Below are positions 1 to 7,815 of a DNA stretch of 64,000 nt, one piece after another; the stretch's first letter is position 1; every line of letters starts with the position of its first letter. Source of the DNA: Pseudomonas nitroreducens TX1 (lineage in GTDB: Bacteria > Pseudomonadota > Gammaproteobacteria > Pseudomonadales > Pseudomonadaceae); the NCBI RefSeq assembly GCF_000313755.1, contig NZ_AMZB01000137.1, positions 112,805 to 176,804 on the forward strand, given 5' to 3'. The position numbers and the translations under genes are program-made. The notes under the pieces are model-generated. The model was not told the DNA's origin, did no database searches, and saw only the letters and a program-made list of their open reading frames with translations.

Positions 1-1
1 C

Positions 2-772
2 GCTCCGGAGCTGTATGCGCGCAAACCGATCAGCCGACTGATGAGCGATGACTTCCTCGCGGTGGAGCGCAGCCAGACGCTGCAGCAGGTCAGCCGCCTG
101 TTGACCAGTCGCGCGCGGCAGCGCATCGAGGAAGACTTCATCATCACCCTGAACGGCCGCTACCTTGGCCTGGGCCGGGTGATCGACGTGCTCAAGCTGA
201 TCACCGAGCAGAAGTTACGCCAGGCCCGCCACGCCAACCCGCTGACCCTGCTGCCGGGCAACGTGCCGATTCAGCAATGCCTGGCGCGCCTGTTGCAGCA
301 GGGCCGCGAAGCCGTGGTGTGCTACGTCGACATCGACAGCTTCAAGCCTTTCAACGATCTCTACGGTTACGCGCGTGGCGATGAAGTCCTGCTGTGCCTG
401 GCGCAGTGCCTGGGCGAACGCGTGGACCCGACGCGGGATTTCGTCGGCCACATCGGCGGCGACGATTTCATGCTGGTGCTAGGCACGCAGGACTGGCGCG
501 AACGGCTCAATCACCTGCTGGAGGATTTCCAGGGGCAGTGCCGGCGCTTCTACAGCCGCGAGCACCTGGACGCGGGCTGCTTCGTCGCGCACAACCGCCA
601 GGGGCGACGCGAGGAGTATCCGCTGCTGTCACTGTCGATCGGCGTAGTGCAGGTGAAGCGTGGCGCCGGGCAGCGCCTGGATGCCAGCCAGTTGGCCGGG
701 CTGGCCTCGGAGGCCAAGCGTCACGCGAAGAACATGCCCGGCTACAGCCTGCACATCCTCACGACAGATTGA
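2..772 (+). CDS. C-terminal part of a CBS-GGDEF (probably EAL-CBS-GGDEF) c-di-GMP protein
   Basis: The 5' end lies outside the window; the frame is open from base 2. The visible ~256 residues begin in the second half of a CBS-like segment (ISRLMSDDF, then NGRYLGLGRVIDVLKLI), followed by a GGDEF domain: substrate-loop region NPLTLLPGNVPI, metal-binding VDIDSFKPFNDLYG and the active-site loop as IGGDDF. The fourth position of the GG[D/E]EF signature is Asp, not Glu, so cyclase activity may be weak or lost. EAL-CBS-GGDEF proteins of Pseudomonas have this layout, so an upstream EAL domain is inferred. It converges on the Sel1 gene with one base between the stops. Confidence 0.85.
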   Translation, partial: APELYARKPISRLMSDDFLAVERSQTLQQVSRLLTSRARQRIEEDFIITLNGRYLGLGRVIDVLKLITEQKLRQARHANPLTLLPGNVPIQQCLARLLQQGREAVVCYVDIDSFKPFNDLYGYARGDEVLLCLAQCLGERVDPTRDFVGHIGGDDFMLVLGTQDWRERLNHLLEDFQGQCRRFYSREHLDAGCFVAHNRQGRREEYPLLSLSIGVVQVKRGAGQRLDASQLAGLASEAKRHAKNMPGYSLHILTTD

Positions 773-773
773 G

Positions 774-1259
774 TCAGAGCCCCAACTGGCGGGCGCGCGT
801 TTCGTAGCGCTCGGCCTGGGCCTCATCGGCTTCCAGGCCAGGACCGCCGCTGCGATACAGCTCGCCGAGCTTGCGTGCCGCCAGTGGGTGGCCCGCCTCG
901 GCGGCTTGCGCCCAATAGCGTGCCGCTTCCTGCGCATCACCGACGTGCCGGGTATCGCCCTTGAGCGCTTGCACGCCCAACTGGTACGCCGCCTTGTGAT
1001 CGCCTGCAGCAGCGGCGGCACGAAGCAGACGCAGGCCTTCCTCGCGCGCGCCGAAACCCTGTCCGCGGAACAGCAACAGGTGCCCGTAGAAACTCTGCGC
1101 ACCGATGTCGCCCAGCGCAGCCATGCGCGAAAACTGGCCCTGCATCCAGGCCCAGGAACGCGGCTGGCGGACCATCCACGGCCAGCCCATCAGGCGCCGC
1201 GCCACGGCGTAACTCAACCGCGCACGCAAGCGCCAGAACAGCTCGCGAGGTGTCGCCAC
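774..1259 (-). CDS. Sel1-repeat (tetratricopeptide-like) protein
   Basis: About 161 residues from a GTG that lies one base after the stop of the upstream gene; an open frame continues further 5' but would overlap that gene. From about residue 55 there are two to three Sel1-like repeats (GAQSFYGHLLLFRG, AAYQLGVQALKGD, AARKLGELYRSGG), the alpha-solenoid used as a protein-interaction scaffold. No signal peptide is evident. It is the last gene of a tight three-gene minus-strand unit with the hypothetical protein and the XRE protein. Function unknown. Confidence 0.75.
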   Translation of the reverse strand: MATPRELFWRLRARLSYAVARRLMGWPWMVRQPRSWAWMQGQFSRMAALGDIGAQSFYGHLLLFRGQGFGAREEGLRLLRAAAAAGDHKAAYQLGVQALKGDTRHVGDAQEAARYWAQAAEAGHPLAARKLGELYRSGGPGLEADEAQAERYETRARQLGL

Positions 1260-1260
1260 G

Positions 1261-1626
1261 TCAAAGCTCCTCGGAGTACTCGAACTCGAAGACTCGCGCC
1301 ACTTCCGCCGCATGCCAGCCGGCGGCCGCGGGGCCATCCGGCGCGCCGGAGAAGCGACCGAGGCGTTCGACATACTCGAAAAAGCCGGTTCTCGGCAAAC
1401 GACTGGCGCCCTGGCTGATCACCAGCGAACTGCGCAACGGACGGCCGGCGCGGGCATCCAGCGCGGCCAGATGCTCCAGCGCTGCGGTCAGCACCGTCAT
1501 CGCCGGCGTCGGCAGCTGCAGGCGCTCGATCAGCGCGCGGTAGGTCAACAGGTGACGCTGACGGCGAGCATCTTCCAGCTCGCCGAGCAGGCCTTCCCAA
1601 TGCTTGCGACTGATCTGCACGCTCAA
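1261..1626 (-). CDS. Conserved hypothetical protein between XRE regulator and Sel1 protein
   Basis: 121 residues if translated from the TTG that overlaps the TGA of the XRE gene; a GTG two codons later is an alternative start. It is soluble and Arg/Leu-rich, with no motif I can name. Residues 20-60 look helical, and the C-terminal half includes a RTGFFEYVERLGRF stretch. Overlap with the upstream gene and the one-base gap downstream indicate translational coupling in one operon. Given the XRE partner, a role as the effector of a small regulatory or toxin-antitoxin-like unit is possible but unproven. Confidence 0.6.
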   Translation of the reverse strand: MSVQISRKHWEGLLGELEDARRQRHLLTYRALIERLQLPTPAMTVLTAALEHLAALDARAGRPLRSSLVISQGASRLPRTGFFEYVERLGRFSGAPDGPAAAGWHAAEVARVFEFEYSEEL

Positions 1627-1940
1627 GAAACGGACTCCCCAGTGCCAAGGGCACGACGCAGGCCGTGCTGGATGGCGTCGCTGGCTTCGCGTTCGCCGTT
1701 CTCGATCAGTTCCAGGTAGGACGGGCTGATACCCACCGAACGCGCCAATGTTTCAAGGGATAAGCCACGGGCTTCACGCAGTGTTTTCCAGTCCGGCTTT
1801 TCGTCGAGCGCCGGGGCGGAAACGGGTTTGACGACCTGCGCAACGCCACGGCCAGCAGCGGCCAGCAGGGTCTGGTATTCAGCCCAGGGAACCACGGCGT
1901 ACTCCGCTTCGCCGTCACGCATGATGACTTGAACGTTCAT
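1623..1940 (-). CDS. XRE-family helix-turn-helix regulator (antitoxin-like)
   Basis: 105 residues. The N-terminal ~35 residues (MNVQVIMRDGEAEYAVVPW) resemble the small beta domain of antitoxin-type proteins. A lambda-repressor-like HTH follows at about 52-98 (LREARGLSLETLARSVGIS, then SYLELIENGERE). It heads the three-gene unit reading toward the Sel1 gene and probably autoregulates it. It is divergent from the solute-binding gene that starts at 2025, with under 100 bp between them. Confidence 0.75.
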   Translation of the reverse strand: MNVQVIMRDGEAEYAVVPWAEYQTLLAAAGRGVAQVVKPVSAPALDEKPDWKTLREARGLSLETLARSVGISPSYLELIENGEREASDAIQHGLRRALGTGESVS

Positions 1941-2024
1941 GACAACACTCCTTGCAGGCGCCCATCTTAACAGCCTGATGCGCGCCTGTGCCGGCTATAC
2001 TGCGCAGCGCCTCTCGCCACAGAC

Positions 2025-2783
2025 ATGGGGACCGACGTGCAGCGCTTGCTTCCGTTCTGCCTTTGCCTGGCCAGCGCCCTGTGTAACGCCGAGGAGCTGC
2101 GCTGGGGCTATTCGCCAAGCAACGGCATGCCCTACGCGGAAAGTATCGACCATGAATTGGCGCCTGGCTTCATCCGCGACCTGGGCGAAACCGTCGGACA
2201 GCGCCTGGGGCTCGAGGTTCGCTTCGTGGAAACGCCGGACAAGCGTGCCGAATCCGCGCTGGCACAGGGCGCAATCCACCTGCTGTGCATCAACAATCCG
2301 CAGTGGATGAAGGCGCCAGAAAAGCTGCACTGGTCGCCCAGCCTGTTCGAAGAAGAGGATGTCATCGCCCAGCGGGCTGATTCCGTCCTGCTGGACGATC
2401 TTTCCCACGCGGACGGCATTCGCGTCGGCACCAACCTCGGCTACATCTACCCCGAGCCACTGATGCAGGCCTTTGCCGACGGCAGGGCCAAACGCGCCGA
2501 TGTGCGCGATCTGGATACCCGCCTGCACATGCTTGAGGCGCGGCGCCTGGACGCGCTGATCGACATGCGCCGTCCGCTGGAATTTCTTCTCGCCCAGCAC
2601 AACCAACTGCCCTTGGCGATCAGCCGCAGCAACGTACAGCGCTACTCGATCCACTGCTCCTATGGCCCGGCCCTGCCGCTGGCGGCCGAGCGACTGGATG
2701 CCGTGCTGCAGACGATGGTGGATGACGGCACCATTCAGCGCCTGCTGGGCGAACAGAATGCGCGGGTGCGTCAAAGGCGCTGA
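2025..2783 (+). CDS. Periplasmic solute-binding protein, amino-acid-type (SBP_bac_3)
   Basis: 252 residues. A Sec signal peptide is visible (LLPFCLCLASALCNA), with cleavage before EELRWGY. The body fits the family 3 extracellular solute-binding fold: PGFIRDLGETVGQRLGLEV near the start, a central hinge region (DGIRVGTNLGYIYPE) and a C-terminal LDAVLQTMVDDGTIQRLLG helix typical of these proteins. There is no adjacent ABC permease or ATPase, so this may be an orphan receptor. A GTG at 2037 is an alternative start closer to the signal peptide. The 3' end overlaps the convergent YkvA gene by 13 bp. Confidence 0.8.
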   Translation: MGTDVQRLLPFCLCLASALCNAEELRWGYSPSNGMPYAESIDHELAPGFIRDLGETVGQRLGLEVRFVETPDKRAESALAQGAIHLLCINNPQWMKAPEKLHWSPSLFEEEDVIAQRADSVLLDDLSHADGIRVGTNLGYIYPEPLMQAFADGRAKRADVRDLDTRLHMLEARRLDALIDMRRPLEFLLAQHNQLPLAISRSNVQRYSIHCSYGPALPLAAERLDAVLQTMVDDGTIQRLLGEQNARVRQRR

Positions 2784-3196
2784 ATCGCCTCCGGCGGCGG
2801 CAATTGCTTCAGGGCCTCGCGGGTTTCCACGCCTTGTGCATCACGCCAGAGCTTGAAGGCGTCGATCTCCGCTTGCCAACGGCGCACTACCCAGGCCAGT
2901 ACCGCAAGGTCGTCGAGGAAGCCGACACCCAGCAGCCAGTCAGGCACCAGGTCAACCGGCGAAAGGAAGTACAACAGTGCCGCCACCACCGACACCAGCG
3001 CCTGGGAACTGATACCGCGATAATCGCCACGGACCCACGCCACCAGCAACTCCTGCAGCAACTTCAGATCGGTCTTGGCCAGCTTGATCCGGCCACTCTT
3101 GCGCGACACCGCGAACAGCAGCGCCGGCAATCTCCCACCCGCAATGAAACGGCTGGCGAGCTTCAGGAAACGATCAAATCCCGGAGGCTTTTTCAT
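2771..3196 (-). CDS. YkvA/DUF1232 family membrane protein
   Basis: 141 residues. The DUF1232 core is clear around residues 75-112 (ALLYFLSPVDLVPDWLLG then VGFLDDLAVLAWVVRRW), with the characteristic SP-x-D-L-x-PD and DD motifs in a short membrane hairpin. The start is supported by a GAGGT ribosome-binding site seven bases before the ATG. The biochemical role of the family is not established. It is monocistronic; the region upstream carries a dyad-bearing element seen again at 26.9 kb. Confidence 0.85.
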   Translation of the reverse strand: MKKPPGFDRFLKLASRFIAGGRLPALLFAVSRKSGRIKLAKTDLKLLQELLVAWVRGDYRGISSQALVSVVAALLYFLSPVDLVPDWLLGVGFLDDLAVLAWVVRRWQAEIDAFKLWRDAQGVETREALKQLPPPEAIQRL

Positions 3197-3237
3197 CGAT
3201 TCACCTCGATAGGAAGATTCGTACAGAGCGGGTTCAG

Positions 3238-3350
3238 GTTATCCACCTTTCCTGTGGATAACTCTGTTGAAAGCCACCCCCTACATCGCCAAAACGCCCG
3301 AGCCACGAGGCCTGCAGACAGATCGGCGATTTTTTGTTCAGCCCTGTAAA
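3238..3350. repeat. Intergenic element, copy A (DnaA-box dyad plus GACAGAT...GATTTTTT block)
   Basis: A perfect 9-bp inverted repeat GTTATCCAC / GTGGATAAC (3238-3246 and 3254-3262) is followed about 55 bp later by GACAGATCGGCGATTTTTT. The same ordered blocks recur at 26885-26990, both lying upstream of a minus-strand gene. TTATCCAC matches eight bases of the DnaA-box consensus, but regulation by DnaA is not shown. The rest of the 3197-3519 gap holds no gene I can support. Confidence 0.5.
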
Positions 3351-3519
3351 TGCGTTAAAAATCATGCAGTTGCGGCTAAGCGATGGGCCGATCAATGTCA
3401 AGGGGAGGACATTGTTTCATCTGCGTCAAATATGTGCATAAGGGTAACACCGCGCCCAAGGTTACTTCCTTTCAGACCCTGCGGTCAGTACGCCGTTCCA
3501 GAGCGCTTTGCGCATAAAT

Positions 3520-3550
3520 GAAAACGCCCCGTGGGTAACGGGGCGTTTTC
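3520..3550 (-). terminator. Rho-independent terminator of fkpA
   Basis: A 13-bp perfect stem GAAAACGCCCCGT / ACGGGGCGTTTTC with a five-base loop, 20 bases after the fkpA stop codon; T-rich on the minus strand. Confidence 0.85.
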
Positions 3551-3570
3551 TCTGGTACGAAGGTACTCAG

Positions 3571-4320
3571 TTACTTCTTCGGCGCTTCCGCGGCCGGTGC
3601 CGGAGCTTCTGCGGCATCAGGCTGATTCGGGTCCTTGATGGCCAGCAGTTCCAGGTCGAACACCAGCACGGAGTTGGCCGGGATGGTCGGGCTCGGGCTC
3701 TGGGCGCCATAGGCCAGTTCGCTCGGGATGAAGAGCTTGATCTTCTCGCCGACGTGCATCAGTTGCAGGGCTTCGACCCAACCCGGAATCACGCCGCCAA
3801 CTGGCAGATCGATCGGGCTGCCACGCTGGATGGAGCTGTCGAAGACAGTACCATCGACCAGCTTGCCCTCGTAGTGAACGGTGACGACGTCGGAGGCCTT
3901 GGGCTGCGGACCGTCGGCTTTCTTCACGACTTCGTACTGCAGGCCGGACTTGGTGGTGACCACGCCCTCGCGCTTGCCGTTTTCCTCGAGGAATTTCTTG
4001 CCGGCTTCCAGCGCTTCGGAATTCTTCTTGGCGACCTGTTCTTCAGCGCGCTTCTGCAGGGCGGTGAAGGCTTCGGTCAGCTCTTCATCGGTCAGCTTCT
4101 GCTTCTGCTTGCCGACAGCGTCTTCGATCCCCAGGGCGACGGCTTTCGAATCCAGGTCATTCATGCCCTCCTGGGCGAGGCTCTTGCCCATGTTCAGGCC
4201 GATGCCGTAGGACGCTTTCTGCGCAGGAGTCTTGAGTTCCACTTCGGCGGCCTGTTTGTCGCAGCCCGCGAGAACCAGGCCGACCAGCGCGATCGCTGCC
4301 GCCAACCGATGTTGTTTCAT
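3571..4320 (-). CDS. fkpA: FKBP-type peptidyl-prolyl cis-trans isomerase, lipoprotein (FkpA/Mip-like)
   Basis: 249 residues from the ATG that starts MKQHRLAAAIALVG; this start places a lipobox (VLAGC) at residues 16-20, so the product is a lipoprotein. Residues 35-115 form the helical dimerization domain of the FkpA/Mip type (KASYGIGLNMGKSL). The FKBP domain follows from about 120 (VTVHYEGKLVDGTVFDSS, GVIPGWVEALQLM, IPSELAYG) with the conserved active-site aromatics. The tail is Ala/Pro/Glu-rich. It catalyses proline isomerization in periplasmic protein folding. Monocistronic, followed by a strong terminator. Confidence 0.92.
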   Translation of the reverse strand: MKQHRLAAAIALVGLVLAGCDKQAAEVELKTPAQKASYGIGLNMGKSLAQEGMNDLDSKAVALGIEDAVGKQKQKLTDEELTEAFTALQKRAEEQVAKKNSEALEAGKKFLEENGKREGVVTTKSGLQYEVVKKADGPQPKASDVVTVHYEGKLVDGTVFDSSIQRGSPIDLPVGGVIPGWVEALQLMHVGEKIKLFIPSELAYGAQSPSPTIPANSVLVFDLELLAIKDPNQPDAAEAPAPAAEAPKK

Positions 4321-4564
4321 GCTGAATCCTTGTCTTTGCGCCGTCATGGCTGAAGTAATGAAGCCGCGAGCTTATCAGGCGCTCGTGGCCAGTGGCTATG
4401 GGCAATAGGAACCACTGCAGGGGGAGAAGTTCCCACAGCAAACTTATAGGAAAATTAACAGGATAAGTCAGACGACCCGCACGGAATCGGTGTGATCGGA
4501 ACAGGCAACTTTCGGCGGGAAGGCTTTCGCAGGAAGTCCTGGCTTCGATAAAACGACAGGCAAA

Positions 4565-4599
4565 GAAAAAACCCCCAGGCATTGCTACCTGAGGGCTTT
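4565..4599 (-). terminator. Terminator of the tRNA-Val/tRNA-Asp transcript
   Basis: On the minus strand a CCCTCAGG/CCTGGGGG stem with an eight-base loop runs into TTTTTT, directly after tRNA-Asp. Confidence 0.7.
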
Positions 4600-4606
4600 C
4601 GAATTG

Positions 4607-4683
4607 TGGCGCAGCGGACGGGACTCGAACCCGCGACCCCCGGCGTGACAGGCCGGTATTCTAACCGACTGAACTACCGCTGC
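4607..4683 (-). tRNA. tRNA-Asp (GTC)
   Basis: 77-nt cloverleaf with encoded CCA: acceptor GCAGCGG/CCGCTGC, D-arm GTTCAGTCGGTTAGAAT, anticodon loop CTGTCAC, T-loop GGTTCGAGTCC. Second gene of a two-tRNA transcript. Confidence 0.97.
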
Positions 4684-4697
4684 GTCGGACCTCGAGG

Positions 4698-4773
4698 TGG
4701 TGGGTGATGACGGGATCGAACCGCCGACCCTCTGCTTGTAAGGCAGATGCTCTCCCGGCTGAGCTAATCACCC
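4698..4773 (-). tRNA. tRNA-Val (TAC)
   Basis: 76-nt cloverleaf with encoded CCA: acceptor GGGTGAT/ATCACCC, anticodon loop CTTACAA, T-loop GGTTCGATCCC. It lies 14 bases upstream of tRNA-Asp on the same strand. Confidence 0.97.
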
Positions 4774-4950
4774 TTCGTCTCGAAGTGGGGCGCATTCTAC
4801 GGAGGACATTTGAACCTGGCAAGCCCCCGAATGAAAAAAATTTTCAGATGTTCCAAAGGCTTAGATGAAGAGCGTGAATGACGAAACGGGGTTGGCCTGA
4901 ACCGCGCCGAACGGAATAATGGGTCCTTTGTGTCCAGGAGTTAGACCCTC

Positions 4951-5871
4951 ATGTGGTTCCGCAATCTGCTCGTATATCGCCTCACCCAGGATCTGCAGAT
5001 CGACGCCGATGCCCTGGAGAAGGCCCTGGCCAGCAAGCCGGCGCGCTCCTGCGCCAGCCAGGAACTGACTACTTACGGTTTCTCCGCGCCTTTCGGCAAG
5101 GGCCCGGACGCGCCGCTGGTGCATGCCAGCGAAGGCTTCTTCCTGGTCAGCGCGCGCAAGGAAGAGCGCATTCTCCCCGGCAGCGTCGTGCGTGACGCGC
5201 TCAAGGAGAAGGTCGACGAGATCGAAGCCGCGCAGATGCGCAAGGTCTATAAGAAGGAACGCGACCAGCTCAAGGACGAAATCGTCCAGACCCTGCTGCC
5301 GCGGGCGTTCATCCGCCGCTCGGTGACCTTCGCTGCCATCGCACCGAGCCTCGGCCTGATCCTGGTCGATACCTCCAGCGCGAAGAAGGCCGAAGACCTG
5401 CTCTCCACCCTGCGCGAAGCCCTGGGCTCGCTGCCGGTTCGGCCGCTGACCGTGAAGACCGCACCGACCGCCACCCTGACCGACTGGGTGAAGACCCAGG
5501 AAGCCGCCGGCGACTTCTTCGTCCTCGACGAGTGCGAACTGCGTGACACCCACGAAGACGGCGGTGTGGTGCGCTGCAAGCGCCAGGACCTGACCAGCGA
5601 GGAAATCCAGCTGCACCTGACCTCCGGCAAGCTGGTCACCCAACTGTCCCTGGCCTGGTCGGACAAGCTGTCCTTCGTCCTCGACGACAAGGTCGCGATC
5701 AAGCGCCTGCGTTTCGAAGACATGCTGCAGGAGAAAGCGGAGCAGGATGGCGGCGAAGACGCCCTCGGCCAGCTCGACGCCAGCTTCACCCTGATGATGC
5801 TGACCTTCGCCGAGTTCATCCCGGCGCTGATCGAAGCGCTCGGTGGCGAGGCAATGCCCGAAGGCATCTGA
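4951..5871 (+). CDS. rdgC: Recombination-associated protein RdgC
   Basis: 306 residues, the usual length. The N-terminus [12 protein letters not shown] and the C-terminal [21 protein letters not shown] are characteristic. RdgC is a ring-shaped double-stranded-DNA-binding protein that modulates RecA. It is monocistronic, downstream of and opposite to the tRNA pair. The start ATG lies in a good context after AGGAGTTAGACCCTC. Confidence 0.95.
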   Translation: MWFRNLLVYRLTQDLQIDADALEKALASKPARSCASQELTTYGFSAPFGKGPDAPLVHASEGFFLVSARKEERILPGSVVRDALKEKVDEIEAAQMRKVYKKERDQLKDEIVQTLLPRAFIRRSVTFAAIAPSLGLILVDTSSAKKAEDLLSTLREALGSLPVRPLTVKTAPTATLTDWVKTQEAAGDFFVLDECELRDTHEDGGVVRCKRQDLTSEEIQLHLTSGKLVTQLSLAWSDKLSFVLDDKVAIKRLRFEDMLQEKAEQDGGEDALGQLDASFTLMMLTFAEFIPALIEALGGEAMPEGI

Positions 5872-5927
5872 TGCCGCACCAGGCGCCGCCCACAGGCGGC
5901 GCCTGACACAATAAGAAGGAAAGTCCC

Positions 5928-6884
5928 ATGCGTGCCCTTGCCTCCCTCAGCCGCTTCTTCGGCAACACCTTTCCTGTCTGGGTCCTGCTCTTCGCCGTAC
6001 TGGCCTTCTTCCAGCCTGCCTGGTTCAAGGGGCTGACCGTCGCCATCGTGCCGCTGCTGGGGCTGGTGATGTTCGGCATGGGGCTGACGCTCAAGGCCGA
6101 AGACTTCCGCGAGGTCGGTCGTCATCCCGGCCGGGTAATCATCGGCGTACTCGCGCAATTCATCATCATGCCGGGCACCGCCTGGGCGCTGTGCAAACTG
6201 CTGGCGCTGCCCGACGAAATCGCCGTGGGCGTCATCCTGGTCGGCTGCTGTCCAGGCGGCACGGCCTCCAACGTCATGACCTGGCTGTCGCGCGGCGACG
6301 TGGCACTCTCGGTTGCGATCACGTCGGTCACTACCCTTCTGGCCCCGCTCGTCACACCGGCCCTGGTCTGGCTGCTGGCGTCCGCCTGGCTGCCGGTCTC
6401 GTTCGGCGCCATGTTCCTGTCGATCGTCCAGGTGGTTCTGCTGCCCATCGCCCTGGGCTTCATTGCACAGCGCCTGCTCGGAGAGCGGACTCGCGTTGCC
6501 GTGGACGTGTTGCCGCTGGTGTCGGTGGTGAGCATCGTGGTGATCATTGCCGCGGTAGTGGCCGCCAGCCAGGCGAAGATCGCCGAGTCCGGCCTGCTGA
6601 TCCTCGCCGTGGTCATGCTGCATAACGGGCTCGGGCTGTTGCAGGGCTACCTGACCGGGCGCCTGACAGGCATGCCGCTGGCCCAGCGCAAGGCACTGGC
6701 CATCGAAGTCGGCATGCAGAACTCCGGGCTGGGCGCAGCCCTGGCAAACGCGCATTTTTCGCCCCTTGCCGCCGTTCCCAGCGCGCTCTTCAGCGTCTGG
6801 CACAACCTCTCCGGATCGATCCTGGCCGCGGTGTTCCGTCGCATGACCGACGAACCATCCGCCCAGAAGACCGCCCCGCAATAG
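5928..6884 (+). CDS. Bile acid:sodium symporter (BASS) family transporter
   Basis: 318 residues with about nine to ten hydrophobic helices. Family motifs include [11 protein letters not shown] in the early helices, [20 protein letters not shown] in the discontinuous substrate helix, and [18 protein letters not shown] near the C-terminus. BASS proteins import organic anions (bile acids, pantoate, pyruvate-type compounds) with sodium; the substrate here cannot be read from sequence. It has a good ribosome-binding site (AAGAAGGAAA) and is followed by a strong hairpin. Confidence 0.88.
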   Translation: MRALASLSRFFGNTFPVWVLLFAVLAFFQPAWFKGLTVAIVPLLGLVMFGMGLTLKAEDFREVGRHPGRVIIGVLAQFIIMPGTAWALCKLLALPDEIAVGVILVGCCPGGTASNVMTWLSRGDVALSVAITSVTTLLAPLVTPALVWLLASAWLPVSFGAMFLSIVQVVLLPIALGFIAQRLLGERTRVAVDVLPLVSVVSIVVIIAAVVAASQAKIAESGLLILAVVMLHNGLGLLQGYLTGRLTGMPLAQRKALAIEVGMQNSGLGAALANAHFSPLAAVPSALFSVWHNLSGSILAAVFRRMTDEPSAQKTAPQ

Positions 6885-6895
6885 GGCAATACATC

Positions 6896-6925
6896 GGCGC
6901 CGGGTTGCCCGGCGCCCCACTTTTG
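6896..6925 (+). terminator. Terminator after the BASS transporter gene
   Basis: A perfect 9-bp stem GGCGCCGGG/CCCGGCGCC with a TTG loop, then CCACTTTT. It separates the transporter from the riboswitch-controlled gdx. Confidence 0.75.
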
Positions 6926-6943
6926 TGCAAAATAATGCACATT

Positions 6944-6990
6944 GTGAGGACGACCTCACCACCTTCCGGTGCTCCAGCGGGGACGGCCCT
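6944..6990 (+). promoter_or_regulatory. Guanidine-II (mini-ykkC) riboswitch candidate ahead of gdx
   Basis: Two short hairpins with ACGR loops, the defining architecture of the mini-ykkC class. P1 is GTGAGG-ACGA-CCTCAC (6944-6959). P2 is GGGG-ACGG-CCCT (6979-6990), with GGG/CCC as the firm pairs. The linker is 19 nt. The element ends about 30 nt before the ATG of a Gdx/SugE small multidrug resistance protein, the classic gene context of this riboswitch. A GGAG Shine-Dalgarno sits at about 7010. Guanidinium binding normally stabilises both hairpins and frees the ribosome-binding site. Confidence 0.82.
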
Positions 6991-7019
6991 TCGTATCCAC
7001 CCACCGTCTGGAGAGCTCC

Positions 7020-7334
7020 ATGTCCTGGATCATCCTGTTCGTCGCCGGCCTGTTCGAAGTCGCCTGGGCCGTCGGACTGAAATACACCGAAGGCTTCACC
7101 CGTCCGATACCGACCGCCCTGACCGTGCTGGCGATCATCACCAGCATGGGCCTGCTTGGCCTGGCCATGAGAAATCTGCCGCTGGGCACCGCCTACGCCA
7201 TCTGGACCGGCGTCGGCGCAGTGGGCACCGTCATCGTCGGTATCGTGCTGTTCGGCGAGTCCATGGCGCCGGTACGCCTGCTCAGCGTTGCGCTGATCCT
7301 GTGCGGACTGGTCGGCCTGAAATTGAGCCACTGA
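7020..7334 (+). CDS. gdx: Guanidinium exporter Gdx (SugE, small multidrug resistance family)
   Basis: 104 residues, four transmembrane helices, the standard SMR length. Signature parts are [20 protein letters not shown] with the essential membrane Glu at residue 13, [10 protein letters not shown] (typical of the Gdx subtype), [17 protein letters not shown], and GESMAP. Gdx dimers exchange guanidinium for protons. The ATG at 7020 is chosen because the family begins MSWI and it has a GGAG at suitable distance; longer 5' extensions would translate the riboswitch. A separate transcript from its neighbours. Confidence 0.93.
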   Translation: MSWIILFVAGLFEVAWAVGLKYTEGFTRPIPTALTVLAIITSMGLLGLAMRNLPLGTAYAIWTGVGAVGTVIVGIVLFGESMAPVRLLSVALILCGLVGLKLSH

Positions 7335-7540
7335 CGCTGTATCGGTTCTCGATACCGGCGGGCTGTCGCTTTCCCGAAAATTTGTCGGTATGCTGCGGGC
7401 CACTGTGTTTGCTAGGGTCACTGTGGCTCGTGACCTGGTGGGGCCATTCCCCACCACCCGGCTTCGACTGCACCTTGCAACTCAGGACGAGCGCGGACCT
7501 TGTCCGCAAAACAATCTTCAATAGTTCAAGGTGTAATTCC

Positions 7541-7750
7541 ATGTCGAATCGTCAGACCGGCACCGTCAAGTGGTTCAATGACGCTAAAGGCTTCGGCTTC
7601 ATCACCCCGGAAAGCGGCAACGATGTATTCGTTCACTTCCGCTCCATCCAGGGCAATGGCTTCAAGTCGCTGCAGGAAGGCCAGAAGGTCTCCTTCATCG
7701 TCGTAGAAGGCCAGAAGGGCCTGCAGGCTGACGAAGTTCAGGTTATCTGA
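7541..7750 (+). CDS. capB: Cold-shock protein, CspA/CapB type
   Basis: 69 residues, a single cold-shock domain with both RNA-binding motifs intact: KGFGFI (RNP1) and DVFVHF (RNP2). The first residues are TGTVKWFND. The 206-nt space after gdx probably contains a long 5' untranslated leader, as is common for cspA-like mRNAs; it also holds a small GGTGGGG/CCCCACC hairpin near 7440-7460. It binds single-stranded nucleic acid and acts as an RNA chaperone. Followed by a strong terminator. Confidence 0.93.
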   Translation: MSNRQTGTVKWFNDAKGFGFITPESGNDVFVHFRSIQGNGFKSLQEGQKVSFIVVEGQKGLQADEVQVI

Positions 7751-7768
7751 TCCTCGTCCTGCCCCACG

Positions 7769-7797
7769 AAAAAGCCCCGGCAATGCCGGGGCTTTTT
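7769..7797. terminator. Bidirectional terminator between capB and the MFS-acyltransferase gene
   Basis: A near-perfect stem AAAAAGCCCCGGCA/TGCCGGGGCTTTTT between convergent genes, usable on both strands. Confidence 0.88.
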
Positions 7798-7815
7798 CTT
7801 TTCCGTCGCGCAGCC

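Noticed and set aside
5247..7457. A 736-codon minus-strand frame across rdgC, the BASS gene and gdx
   Set aside because: Spans several well-supported plus-strand genes and a riboswitch; composition is shadow-like.
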